From Symbiodinium natans (lineage: Eukaryota; Sar; Dinophyceae; Suessiales; Symbiodiniaceae): a stretch of 64,000 bases of DNA. This document shows, piece by piece, positions 52,001 through 56,069 of this stretch. The notes beneath the pieces were generated by a model that saw nothing but the letters and a program-made list of their open reading frames with translations, did no database searches and was not told the origin of the DNA. Within the stretch, counting starts at the first letter, position 1. Each line of letters begins with the position of its first letter. The DNA lies in NCBI GenBank assembly GCA_905221605.1, contig CAJNDS010000126.1, forward strand, positions 25,001 through 89,000, in the 5' to 3' direction. A program made the position numbers and the translations under genes.

Positions 52001-53997
52001 TGAACAGCTTAGAGGCTTTCAGGTTGAAACGGGCTCATAGGCTCATGGGTTTGTAGGCTTTAATGGCTTTGAGCTTAATTGGGCCTTAAGCGTTTGTACC
52101 TAAACCCAAGTGGAGTTTGCAAATTGATTGGCAAAAGCGGCTGACGTGGTTTATGTGCTTTTTCGGGGGCGCTTCGAAATCTTGCGCCATTTCATAAGCT
52201 TCCTAAACCCTACGCCCTTGTCCCTGGACCCTCGCCCAGAAGAACCCTTGTTGTCCCCTTTTTTCCGGCCAAGGTTCCTGGACAACGGTGACGGACAAAT
52301 CACCCCATCCGAGTTCATTGAGGTGGAGACAAGAGCTTGAAGGTATAGGGTTTTATAAGGTGTTAACTCAAACCCATAGGGTTTAGGGTTTAGGGCTTAG
52401 GGCTTAGGGTTTAGGGTATAGGGTTTGGGTTTTAGGATTTAGGGATTAGGGTTTAGGGTTTAGGATTCAGGGTTTAGGCTTTAGGCTTTTGGGTTTAGGG
52501 TTTAGGATTTAGTCTAGTGTTTAGGGACACTGGGAAGCTGGTTTCATGTAGAGTTCAGATGAAGGCTTTGAGGTGTCAGAGCATGCGGTGCGGGTGCAGG
52601 GTTCACCCTAAGCCCTAAACCCTAAACCCTCGGCCGTAGTTGAAACGCTTGCTGTTCAGGTTTTTGGGTTCTTCGGTCGGTTTTAATCCTAATCCCTCGT
52701 CCCTAAACCCTCCCTAAACCCAGGAACGTCCAGAAAACTGGCGGATTGCTTGAGCAAGTGGGAGCATCAAGGGTGCTAGTGACATGTGGCGCTCGCGCTC
52801 CCTGACCGGGAACCTAGGTCCGCTCCGAGCCCTAAACCCTAAACCCTAAACCCTAAACCCTAAACCCTAAACCCTAAACCCTAAACCCTGATTCCGAAAC
52901 CCTTAACCCGTGGACCTTTCGGGCTCGGTCTTGGAGTTAAGGGTTTGGGGTTCGGGTGGCCCTGAAGCCGAAGCCCTAAACCCTGAAGCCTGAACCCTAA
53001 ACCCTAAACCCTAAACCCTAAACCCTAAACCCTAAACCCTAAACCCTAAAACGAGAACTTGGTCTTGGGCGGCCTCTGCATCTCCGCATTCCAAGCCATT
53101 TCCCGGAGAGTTTTTTGGGCTTAGGGTTTAGGGGTTAGTCCTGGAGCGCTTTCTGAACTGCCCCTTGAATCATGTTCCTGTCTCAGCAAACCCTGTGCCT
53201 AAGCAAAAAAACCCCATCACCTGTAAACCCCAGACCCTCAACCCAAAACCCTAAGCCCGAAACCCCAAAACCTCAAAAAACCTAAGCCTTAAACCCCAAG
53301 CGTCAAACCCTAAACCCAAGACCCTAATCCCTAAACCCTAAGCCCTGAACCCCAAGCCGGTGTCAGGGCGCCGCGCGGCTACGCGGCAATGCGAAAGCTG
53401 TGGACATTTGGCGTTTGGAAACGTGCCTTGGAGGCAGACAGGGGGCTTAGCGTTCGGCGTGTAACCCTAAGACCTCAACCCTAAGCTCTTCTTAGCTTCG
53501 TGGTACTTTACTGTAACTTTAGATCCTTAGCCTTTTTGGGTTTATTGGGTTTCTTAATAAGGCAGCTAAAAGTTTAATTCATAGCTACCCTTCTGAATGT
53601 AGCCAAGTTAGTAGCTGCATAGGTAATCTTTAAAAGCCCCAAGCCCTGACCCTGGGATGGTCCCCAAGTCCAAGGTTTTAGGGTTTAGGGTTTAGGGTTT
53701 AGGTTTTAGGGTTTACGGTTTAGGGTTTAGGGTCCAAGGAAGATGGAAACCCTAAACCCTAAACCCTAAACCCCAAACCCCAAACCCTAAACCCTAAACC
53801 CTCCAACCTCCGGGTTGAGGGTTTAGGGTCCAAGGAAGATGGAAGTGCTCTTTGGAGAAGTTCTGAAGCAACTCACGCCTGGCGAGGACAGGGCGAATAG
53901 TGTCCAGTCCATCCCCTCGCTATGCAGTGAGCCAAGCTGTGAGCATGATACCCCTAGGGAAGCAAGTCCAAAAACTAACCTAGGGTTTAGGGTTTAG
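29337..53997 (+). CDS. Single-domain voltage-gated cation channel with C-terminal EF-hands
   Basis: Exons: 29337-29430, 30082-30189, 36253-36330, 37275-37328, 37575-37680, 38240-38299, 39764-39830, 40836-40900, 41703-41773, 42379-42414, 43754-43799, 44494-44534, 45379-45415, 46841-46897, 47649-47696, 48687-48743, 49895-49944, 51059-51097, 52274-52322, 53367-53422 and 53835-53997. From 36253 on all junctions keep phase. Order: pre-S1 helix, S1, S2, S3, S4 with R/K at every third position, S5, a re-entrant pore segment (FEILFANWGPPCRVV), S6, then two EF-hand-like loops and a helical tail. Only one S1-S6 unit is present, so the channel would be a tetramer of single domains in a membrane, opened by voltage and tuned by calcium. 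Ion selectivity cannot be read from the pore with certainty. Upstream exons to about 25.2 kb may form the cytoplasmic N-terminus. Confidence 0.85.
30082..30189 (+). CDS. Channel exon: S1 transmembrane segment
   Basis: DFLITGFLCLNVIFMGFELQ followed by FSGSVTGVQHLAGTARK. About 18 hydrophobic residues with the N-x-[VI]-x-x-G-[FI]-E pattern seen in S1 of this channel class. The first 15 bases of the exon, with the AG before it, also occur at 29962-29978. Confidence 0.8.
30207..30233. repeat. Poly-G run
   Basis: GGGCCC followed by more than 20 G, just after the S1 exon. Pro-rich minus-strand frames here are artefacts. Confidence 0.9.
30635..30690. mobile_element. Family J fragment (left end)
   Basis: CCTACAAGGAGGGGGCCCCT, then TAGTTAGAGTTTTAAGGACC and CTAAATTCAG, matching the left arm of the complete copy at 34721-34924. 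The right half is missing. It marks the left edge of the repeat-free 4-kb stretch with the 758-codon ORF. Confidence 0.6.
30700..31676. other. Unique stretch upstream of the long ORF
   Basis: No telomere-like repeat and no short inverted-repeat element. Several frames of 60 to 165 codons are open on both strands (for example minus 31323-30829 and plus 31362-31667) but none has a recognised motif. It may be the 5' part of the same insertion as the ORF that follows. Confidence 0.4.
31785..34061 (+). CDS. 758-residue intronless ORF, unknown function, nested in a channel intron
   Basis: The first ATG is at 31785; the frame is open back to 31677. Not recognised. It is Trp-, Cys- and Leu-rich, with a basic stretch KKKKGRKRK at about residue 663 that could be a nuclear localisation signal. 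LVERVFRQGR at about residue 317 faintly resembles the [SE]-x-E-R-x-F-S motif of the hAT transposase dimerisation region, but nothing else supports that. There is no signal peptide or membrane segment. It has no introns although the host gene is cut every 40-110 bases, and it lies in an intron on the same strand as the host. A retrocopy or mobile-element protein is most likely. Confidence 0.7.
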   Translation: MKWHHAPMLGHGALLLRKRQHLPRSDQAEYGPLRQLHFHGGLHAARGVFAVGLQEGFMKPGETCNQLDGLTLRSDSAAGGSTAHGKKAVDAMRDRCKNSMHLCTHVLGNNSIKHASRSIMFALEPDRLWYEDLARYLKGQTASKALQVDLAVGERALHCARSSLDWLTDARKLELCGVAVEKLAEMDPAKMDEGFLWQQNQCMEQCASLSWSIFEERVHSLIIPMFTLPGAFAGLLHSSCKIRNECLDQLAAWWEGYQKCKKSTLPTAEISAQRSFLVWTLNREVMESLAAVGFKVVPADVEQYLQKLFRNLGSTALVERVFRQGRAAEGERADRRLSALRAWSTAVRSQTLESNGFVEVDSKDVAEEAQQKKNTMPLTAFQSIGKHCSLADAKKLPGKGPPSWPHFSPASSRTMAEDAEAMSVAGKPSDICRAWRSRLLVSGLLVYNKNFSQQVFFSLGGSVCAALLWPAEVRKFGKCRCWAPREVESKFDLKWASVLDVKDWQALPGDWLSPAAMQKQSTCGGSGDEPLSCFVQASHRPVPLLQHLASKCFLDLEEGVVDNVLEFELQKTVPENATLPAKLLLAMSTILQQPEADVAHLLELRSFTSSLAEDALELLNTEEALCGMSAAEQKDTQQLLDSVQRDREKSAAFCDTLRELLAKKKKGRKRKAVNFPGRPELKLEPLDLQQYLPVDRSRLYRDSFNGRWIGFYSSKGYSASKSWGQEGDEYMCVKNVLGRLWKYHPRISGEICPWNGLV
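34062..34720. other. 3' flank of the long ORF, no gene seen
   Basis: Unique sequence to about 34370, then a decayed CCCTAAA-like stretch and unique sequence. A 23-base piece (GGGTTACAAGGATCCTAAAT...) occurs here at about 34688 and again inside the family J element at about 34774. Confidence 0.5.
34721..34924. mobile_element. Family J inverted-repeat element split by a telomere tract
   Basis: Left end CCTACAAGGAGGGGCCCC and right end GGGGGCCCCTCCTTGTA are inverted. The centre holds a CCCTAAA tract (34831-34864) flanked by a 42-base direct duplication of element sequence (34789-34830 and 34865-34906, about 38 of 42 identical). Confidence 0.8.
35167..35456 (+). other. Unique AT-richer stretch with an unassigned frame
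   Basis: Open on both strands for about 100 codons; the + frame contains FLMRAIQVLLCSVFFAYLKP, a hydrophobic run. There is no ATG near its start, and the frame continues into a family A element, so no gene is called. Confidence 0.25.
35457..35670. mobile_element. Family A element containing a nested family K element
   Basis: Left arm GATGTTCCCCCTTCTC with AACAGTCCTTAACAAGGAT; right arm ATCCCTATTAAGGACTGTTAG is cut by a 112-base insertion (35538-35649) and resumes TGTATAAGGGGGAGCATCCC. The nested unit is flanked by TTAG on both sides. Confidence 0.8.
35538..35649. mobile_element. Family K element (112 bp), TTAG target duplication
   Basis: Begins CTCTGTGGTACTTTACTGTA, contains TTAGCCTTTTTGGGTTTATT and ends GAGTGTAGCCAAG. 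The second copy (53496-53607) has the same length, is about 90 percent identical, and is also flanked by TTAG. No clear terminal inverted repeat and no coding capacity. Confidence 0.75.
35880..36110 (-). other. Unique island with an unassigned minus-strand frame
   Basis: A 60-codon minus frame reads GWAASVAGEPTIVGYEDNLI then VISYNLVPWRMNTARR. It has no ATG at a sensible place and no recognised family. It lies between TTTAGGG tracts inside the channel intron. Confidence 0.2.
36253..36330 (+). CDS. Channel exon: S1-S2 linker
   Basis: IDFFKSLIVPESWWPSLEVF then FSVGD. Trp-rich extracellular linker leading straight into S2. Ends CCA before GCATCC (GC donor); CA plus G gives Gln. Confidence 0.8.
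36357..36526 (+). repeat. TTTAGGG tract passing into a pure TTTGGGG tract
   Basis: About 11 TTTAGGG units, then about 13 consecutive TTTGGGG units without mixing. It begins 27 bases after the S1-S2 linker exon. Confidence 0.95.
37102..37210. mobile_element. Family D inverted-repeat element
   Basis: CTTGGAGGTTCAGGGTAC at the left, inner arms CCAATTAGAACTGTACTTAT and TATAAGTGGACTTATACTTG, degenerate right end GGGTTATGCCCCGAAACC. Confidence 0.7.
37275..37328 (+). CDS. Channel exon: S2
   Basis: LFTVLFTIDVAIRIVVL(R). The acidic residue (D) and the basic residue (R) in the F-T-I-D-V-A-I-R pattern are the usual S2 charges that pair with S4. Acceptor CGCCAG|G; donor CTGAG|GC. Confidence 0.88.
37575..37680 (+). 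CDS. Channel exon: S3
   Basis: FKFWTNCMNYIDVLVTLASL then VESIITAFTPVPRLF. W-N-x-x-D at the start of S3 is a class hallmark (here W-T-N-C-M-N-Y-I-D). Donor CTCTTT|GC. Confidence 0.9.
38240..38299 (+). CDS. Channel exon: S4 voltage sensor
   Basis: VNPTLFRLLRIGKLARALRL. Arg/Lys at every third position (R-LL-R-IG-K-LA-R-AL-R) gives five gating charges. Acceptor TTCAAG|G, donor TTG|GC. Confidence 0.93.
38346..38472 (-). repeat. CCCTAAA tract, about 17 units
   Basis: Pure tract that starts 47 bases after the S4 exon. Confidence 0.95.
39290..39650 (+). other. AT-rich unique block with a 77-codon ORF
   Basis: A stretch clearly richer in A and T than the rest of the window. An ATG at 39373 opens 77 codons (MIIWRADCLHYYDLRVFLTG and onward to a TGA at 39604-39606). 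Organelle-derived DNA is one possibility given the base composition, but I recognise no organelle gene. Confidence 0.3.
39764..39830 (+). CDS. Channel exon: S4-S5 linker
   Basis: VTMSNTLASLELLTKCLQSS then AF. Helical linker that couples the sensor to the pore. Acceptor AAAAG|G, donor TTCG|GC. Confidence 0.85.
40040..40117. repeat. (TA)n, poly-T and poly-G run
   Basis: TATATA repeats, then about 20 T and about 18 G in succession, inside the intron between the 39764 and 40836 exons. Confidence 0.92.
40836..40900 (+). CDS. Channel exon: S5
   Basis: VDMLFWSFCLLTCIQCVAGM then V. Hydrophobic helix with the usual small-residue end (AGM). GT donor (GTGACT). Confidence 0.88.
41333..41553. mobile_element. 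Family D element with a nested family B element
   Basis: Outer arms: CCAATTCTAACTGCACTCAT and CTTATAATTGGGGTTAC; the inner family B unit (41408-41510) begins ACCCGGAGTAGGCC and ends ATTCCTAGGTTAGTA. The nesting shows that B transposed after D. Confidence 0.75.
41703..41773 (+). CDS. Channel exon: S5 to pore turret
   Basis: VSALCRNFIEDAAQDITVRQ then EVF(R). Polar extracellular loop before the pore helix. Donor TTCAG|GC. Confidence 0.85.
42030..42222. mobile_element. Family B element with a nested family C element
   Basis: GGTTCCCTTATAATCCCCTT and TATTCCTAGGTG are followed by a complete family C unit (AAGGGTCCATGTACCTCA to GGCACATGGACCCTTAGG, about 42108-42204); then family B resumes CAGGTTACTCCTGGGTCC. 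AGGT is present on both sides of the insert. Confidence 0.78.
42379..42414 (+). CDS. Channel exon: pore helix start (YYGTFTRTFLS)
   Basis: Only 36 bases. Acceptor GGCAG|G; ends CCAT before GCTTCC (GC donor), with AT plus G making the Met codon that opens MFEILFANWG. Confidence 0.85.
43158..43263. mobile_element. Family C inverted-repeat element
   Basis: GAGTCCATGTACCTATATGG at the left and CACAGGTACATAGACCCTTA at the right, with TATACTTGGGCCTTAAAGG and CCAAGTATATATT inner arms. Its right end (20 bases) is duplicated at 43320-43339 beyond a CCCTAAA tract. Confidence 0.8.
43754..43799 (+). CDS. Channel exon: pore loop (FEILFANWGPPCRVV)
   Basis: The segment between pore helix and S6 that lines the selectivity filter. 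The filter residues are probably within ANWG. Acceptor CTCAG|G, donor GTC|GC. Confidence 0.9.
44494..44534 (+). CDS. Channel exon: S6 start (VENISEWFSVFFLL)
   Basis: N-[VI]-S-E-W-F then hydrophobic residues. GT donor; TT plus G gives Leu and the next exon continues YRCVLGFAVLNV. Confidence 0.88.
45379..45415 (+). CDS. Channel exon: S6 middle (YRCVLGFAVLNV)
   Basis: 37 bases. Ends in L-N-V, the Asn position that is conserved in S6 of voltage-gated channels. Acceptor AGCAG|G, donor GTG|GC. Confidence 0.9.
45852..46028. mobile_element. Family E element with an AT-rich centre
   Basis: CCTTAGTGGGGAATGGGTAC at the left and CCCTCATTCCCTACTAA at the right; the middle is (AAAT)n and (TA)n. Confidence 0.7.
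46841..46897 (+). CDS. Channel exon: end of S6 and cytoplasmic exit
   Basis: VNAVFVQQTMKTASSDEEL: the V-N-A-V-F end of S6, then a charged cytoplasmic helix. Acceptor GTGCAG|G, donor CTG|GC. Confidence 0.9.
47649..47696 (+). CDS. Channel exon: linker helix (FKQKERDVAMYTRK)
   Basis: TRFKQKERDVAMYTRK, a charged helix that leads into the first EF-hand. This is the only phased channel exon that does not begin with G (acceptor CGAAG|A). Donor AAG|GC. Confidence 0.82.
48033..48139. mobile_element. Family F inverted-repeat element
   Basis: CTTGCAGGCCCTTTTGACAT at the left and GTGGGCCTCCAAG at the right; interior TAAGTCTACGTAGTATCCCC. Confidence 0.65.
48687..48743 (+). CDS. Channel exon: first EF-hand loop
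   Basis: VKKLFQTMDEEGDGALSLA; with the E of the next exon the loop is D-EE-G-D-G-A-L-S-L-A-E, with Asp at positions 1 and 5, Gly at 6 and Glu at 12, as calcium binding requires. The donor is GA if the next exon supplies GAG. Confidence 0.88.
49895..49944 (+). CDS. Channel exon: EF-hand exit helix
   Basis: EFTKLAQSPKLKFWMS(Q). F-W-M is a typical exit-helix pattern. Acceptor GCGCAG|G, donor GCCA|GC. Confidence 0.87.
51059..51097 (+). CDS. Channel exon: entry helix of the second EF-hand
   Basis: LELEYHDLLSLF(E). Helix between the two EF-hands. Acceptor CCAAG|G; ends CGA before GCCGCT (GC donor). Confidence 0.87.
51310..51890. mobile_element. Family A element split by a 500-bp telomere-variant tract
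   Basis: Left half TTGGGATGTTCCCCCTTATA and CAGTCCTTAATGGGGATTTT (51310-51352); right half TATAATCCCTATTCAGGACT and GTTAGTATAAGGGGAGCATC (51850-51887). Between them lie TTTAGGG and more than 20 pure TTTTAGGG units (51555-51745) plus further element fragments. Confidence 0.75.
51555..51748 (+). repeat. TTTTAGGG octamer block
   Basis: About 23 uninterrupted eight-base units, bounded by TTTAGGG. Confidence 0.95.
52274..52322 (+). CDS. Channel exon: second EF-hand-like loop
   Basis: FLDNGDGQITPSEFIE. The loop has D-N-G-D-G-x-I-x-x-x-E spacing, one residue off the canonical D-x-D-x-D-G, so calcium binding may be weaker or rearranged. Acceptor CCAAG|G, GT donor. Confidence 0.88.
53367..53422 (+). 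CDS. Channel exon: post-EF helix
   Basis: GAARLRGNAKAVDIWRLE(T). G-A-x-R-L-R-G-x-A follows the EF-hand exit helix. Acceptor TGTCAG|G; AC before a GT donor plus G of the next exon gives Thr. Confidence 0.85.
53496..53607. mobile_element. Family K element, second copy
   Basis: Same 112-base unit as 35538-35649, flanked by TTAG. The preceding 33 bases (GTGTAACCCTAAGACCTCAA...) are also found at 41827-41859 without the element, so that site may represent the empty target. Confidence 0.75.
53835..53997 (+). CDS. Channel last exon, tail and stop inside TTTAGGG
   Basis: KMEVLFGEVLKQLTPGEDRA, NSVQSIPSLCSEPSCEHDTP and REASPKTNLGFRV, then TAG at 53995-53997. The first part is a helix in phase with the previous exon; the last four residues and the stop come from TTTAGGG units. 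A further splice before the repeat cannot be ruled out. The exon start is duplicated at 53725-53748. Confidence 0.78.
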
Positions 53998-54000
53998 GGT

Positions 54001-55190
54001 TTAGGGTTTAGGATTTAGGGTTTAGGGTTTAGGGTTTAGGGTTTAGGGTTGGGCTTCTATAAGGGTTCGGAAGAGCTTCCAATAGCATGCCGTTATGGTC
54101 CCTTTATAATTATACTGAAATAACCCGCCAAGGCCCTATACTAATCATCAAGGCCCCCAGAGTAGGTCAGTGCAGCCAGTCTTTTTCTGATGATAGGGCT
54201 CTTAGGAGCTCAAGTTGTGATCTTATACTGGGTCTTGGAGTACTATACTTTAATACTTTTTGTTGGTTCGTGTTTCCTATTATAGCTACTTATACCTAAA
54301 AAGTATATACTTTTTTTCAGGGTCTACTCCAAAGCTACGTATTATAGTCTTATAGTGCAGCACTGCACCGACAGCCTGCACACAACTTGAAACCCTGGGA
54401 ACGCCCTAGGCCGAGACACATGGTCCAAAGACCTTAAATCCTAAACCCTGACCCGCCCTTCCCAAACACTAGAAGTCAGAATGGGAAAAGTATGCAAGCG
54501 ATGAACATAACAATCAGACGAAGAAGTGGTGCCAAACAAACGCCATCTGACAGTTTTTCGGCGGCAGCGAAGACCCGGGTTCTGACTGTTAGTTAGTAGG
54601 GAATGGGGGAGAATGAGGATCCCTTAAAGGGCATATATAGGGCTCAAAAACCCCAAATCCTAAACCCTAAACCCCAAGAGCCAGGGTTTTGGCTTCAAGC
54701 GCAGCTGTGGCTTTGTGAAGCCTTCGTTGTAGGGGTTTAGAGTTTGGTGTCCCCTGCTTGTCACTTGCAGGGTTCTTACGCAGTCCAAAAATTCCAAGAA
54801 TCTGGGGCAAGAAGACCTAACTGGCTGTTGGTTAGCAGGGAAGGAGGGAATTGGAGCCTTATGTAGACCCTTTAAGGGATCCTCATTCCCCCCTTCCCTA
54901 CTAACTTTAGGGTTTAGGGTTTAGGGTTCAGGGTTTAGGGTTTAGGATTTAGGATTTAGGGTTTAGGGTTTAGGACATCGGGGGCACTTCAGTTTCCGGC
55001 ACCTTTTTGAAGAAGCATACATGGGCCACATGAGCCCTTGAGGGGTACAGCCTCGGGGCACCGAAACTTACGTAGAGGCACCCTGAGTTGATTTCAAGGA
55101 ATCTGAGGTAGTTCTCTGAAATTAGGGGTCCCTTTTGAGGTTTTTTCAGGGTGCCACAATATATAGGAGACCCAAACAGAGACCCTAATA
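54001..55190. other. Intergenic stretch, no gene resolved
   Basis: TTTAGGG tracts, two family E elements (54597-54650 partial and 54829-54905), a unique stretch at 54060-54360 with a 70-codon open frame without support, and decayed repeat. Confidence 0.5.
54829..54905. mobile_element. Family E inverted-repeat element
   Basis: GGTTAGCAGGGAAGGAGGGA at the left and ATTCCCCCCTTCCCTACTAA at the right; inner AGACCCTTTAAGGGATCC. Confidence 0.82.
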
Positions 55191-55311
55191 TCGAGAACTA
55201 CCCATCTTCCTGAACACATTCTATAAATTTAAGAGCCTCCGGCTCAAGCCGCCGACCCCGCAGGAGAACAAGTTTAAGGTTTGGGGTTTGGTGATTTTGT
55301 TTGCGGTTCCT

Positions 55312-55460
55312 GTTGGGGGGGAGGGGTAGGGGGGTGGGGGGGGGGGTGGGGGCGGTGGGTGGGGGGGTGGGGGGGTGGGGAGGGGGTACGCGGGGGGGGG
55401 GGGGGGTGGGGGGGGGGGGGGGGGGGGGGGGGGTAGGGGGGGGGGGGTTAGGGGGGGGGT
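55312..55460. repeat. G-rich low-complexity tract
   Basis: About 150 bases of G with scattered T; Pro-rich minus-strand frames here are artefacts. Confidence 0.93.
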
Positions 55461-55549
55461 GCTTGATATGACAGTGCAGCAGTGGGACAATCGTTGCCTC
55501 AAACACATTGGTCCTGAAAAAATGTCACAGTCGAGAGGATGAGGTCCAA

Positions 55550-56065
55550 AACCTCAAACCTTTGTCTACCAGCATCTCGCTGGAGGGTGGCAAATTGAAG
55601 GTCACAGAGAGTGCTGGCTTGGACGACAGGGACATTGAAGGGTCTCTTCAAGTTCTGAATGCTCTGCGACGAAGAGGCATTGCTTATGCTTTCGCCCGAT
55701 TGATTAGTTGGGACAAGCATGAGGCTTACCTTGCCTCGCTGTTCGCATACTTGACTCAACCTGCTCAGGCGGGGTATCGCAAGGTATCTCTTCGCCAGGT
55801 GTTTCGTGCCGATAAGCTCGCTTTTGCGAAGATGGCTGAGGCTGGCGAGGACATACACGGGCAAGTTACCATTGGATGATGCCATTTCTAACATCTTGAA
55901 GGATTACTCCCTCATTGTGGCATTGCTTCCCCTTGCTGATGTTGAAGGGCTGTCTGGCAAAGGCCGGCCAGGCAAGTGGAGTCGGCCGGGGCCTTATACC
56001 CCGCCCTCTGGCAAGAAAGGCAAGTATGGCAAAGGTGCTGGTGGAGGCAAGGGGTTCGATTCGTG
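55550..56065 (+). pseudogene. Frameshifted gag-like retroelement fragment
   Basis: Two overlapping frames continue each other. The first (to about 55865) reads GLDDRDIEGSLQVLNALRRR, AYAFARLISWDKHEAYLASL and RADKLAFAKMAEAGEDIHG; the second reads PLDDAISNILKDYSLIVALL and ends in a GKKGKYGKGAGGGKG basic Gly-rich tail. This layout (helical region with A-D-[KR]-x-x-F-x-x-[ML], then P-L-D-x-A-I, then a basic tail) resembles the non-enzymatic part in front of reverse transcriptase in dinoflagellate retroelements as I recall them. No reverse transcriptase follows; the sequence ends in TTTAGGG. The shift at about 55865 breaks it. Confidence 0.45.
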
Positions 56066-56069
56066 TCGC

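Noticed and set aside
55198-55508. Pro-rich minus-strand frames of about 100 codons
   Set aside because: Opposite a G-rich tract.
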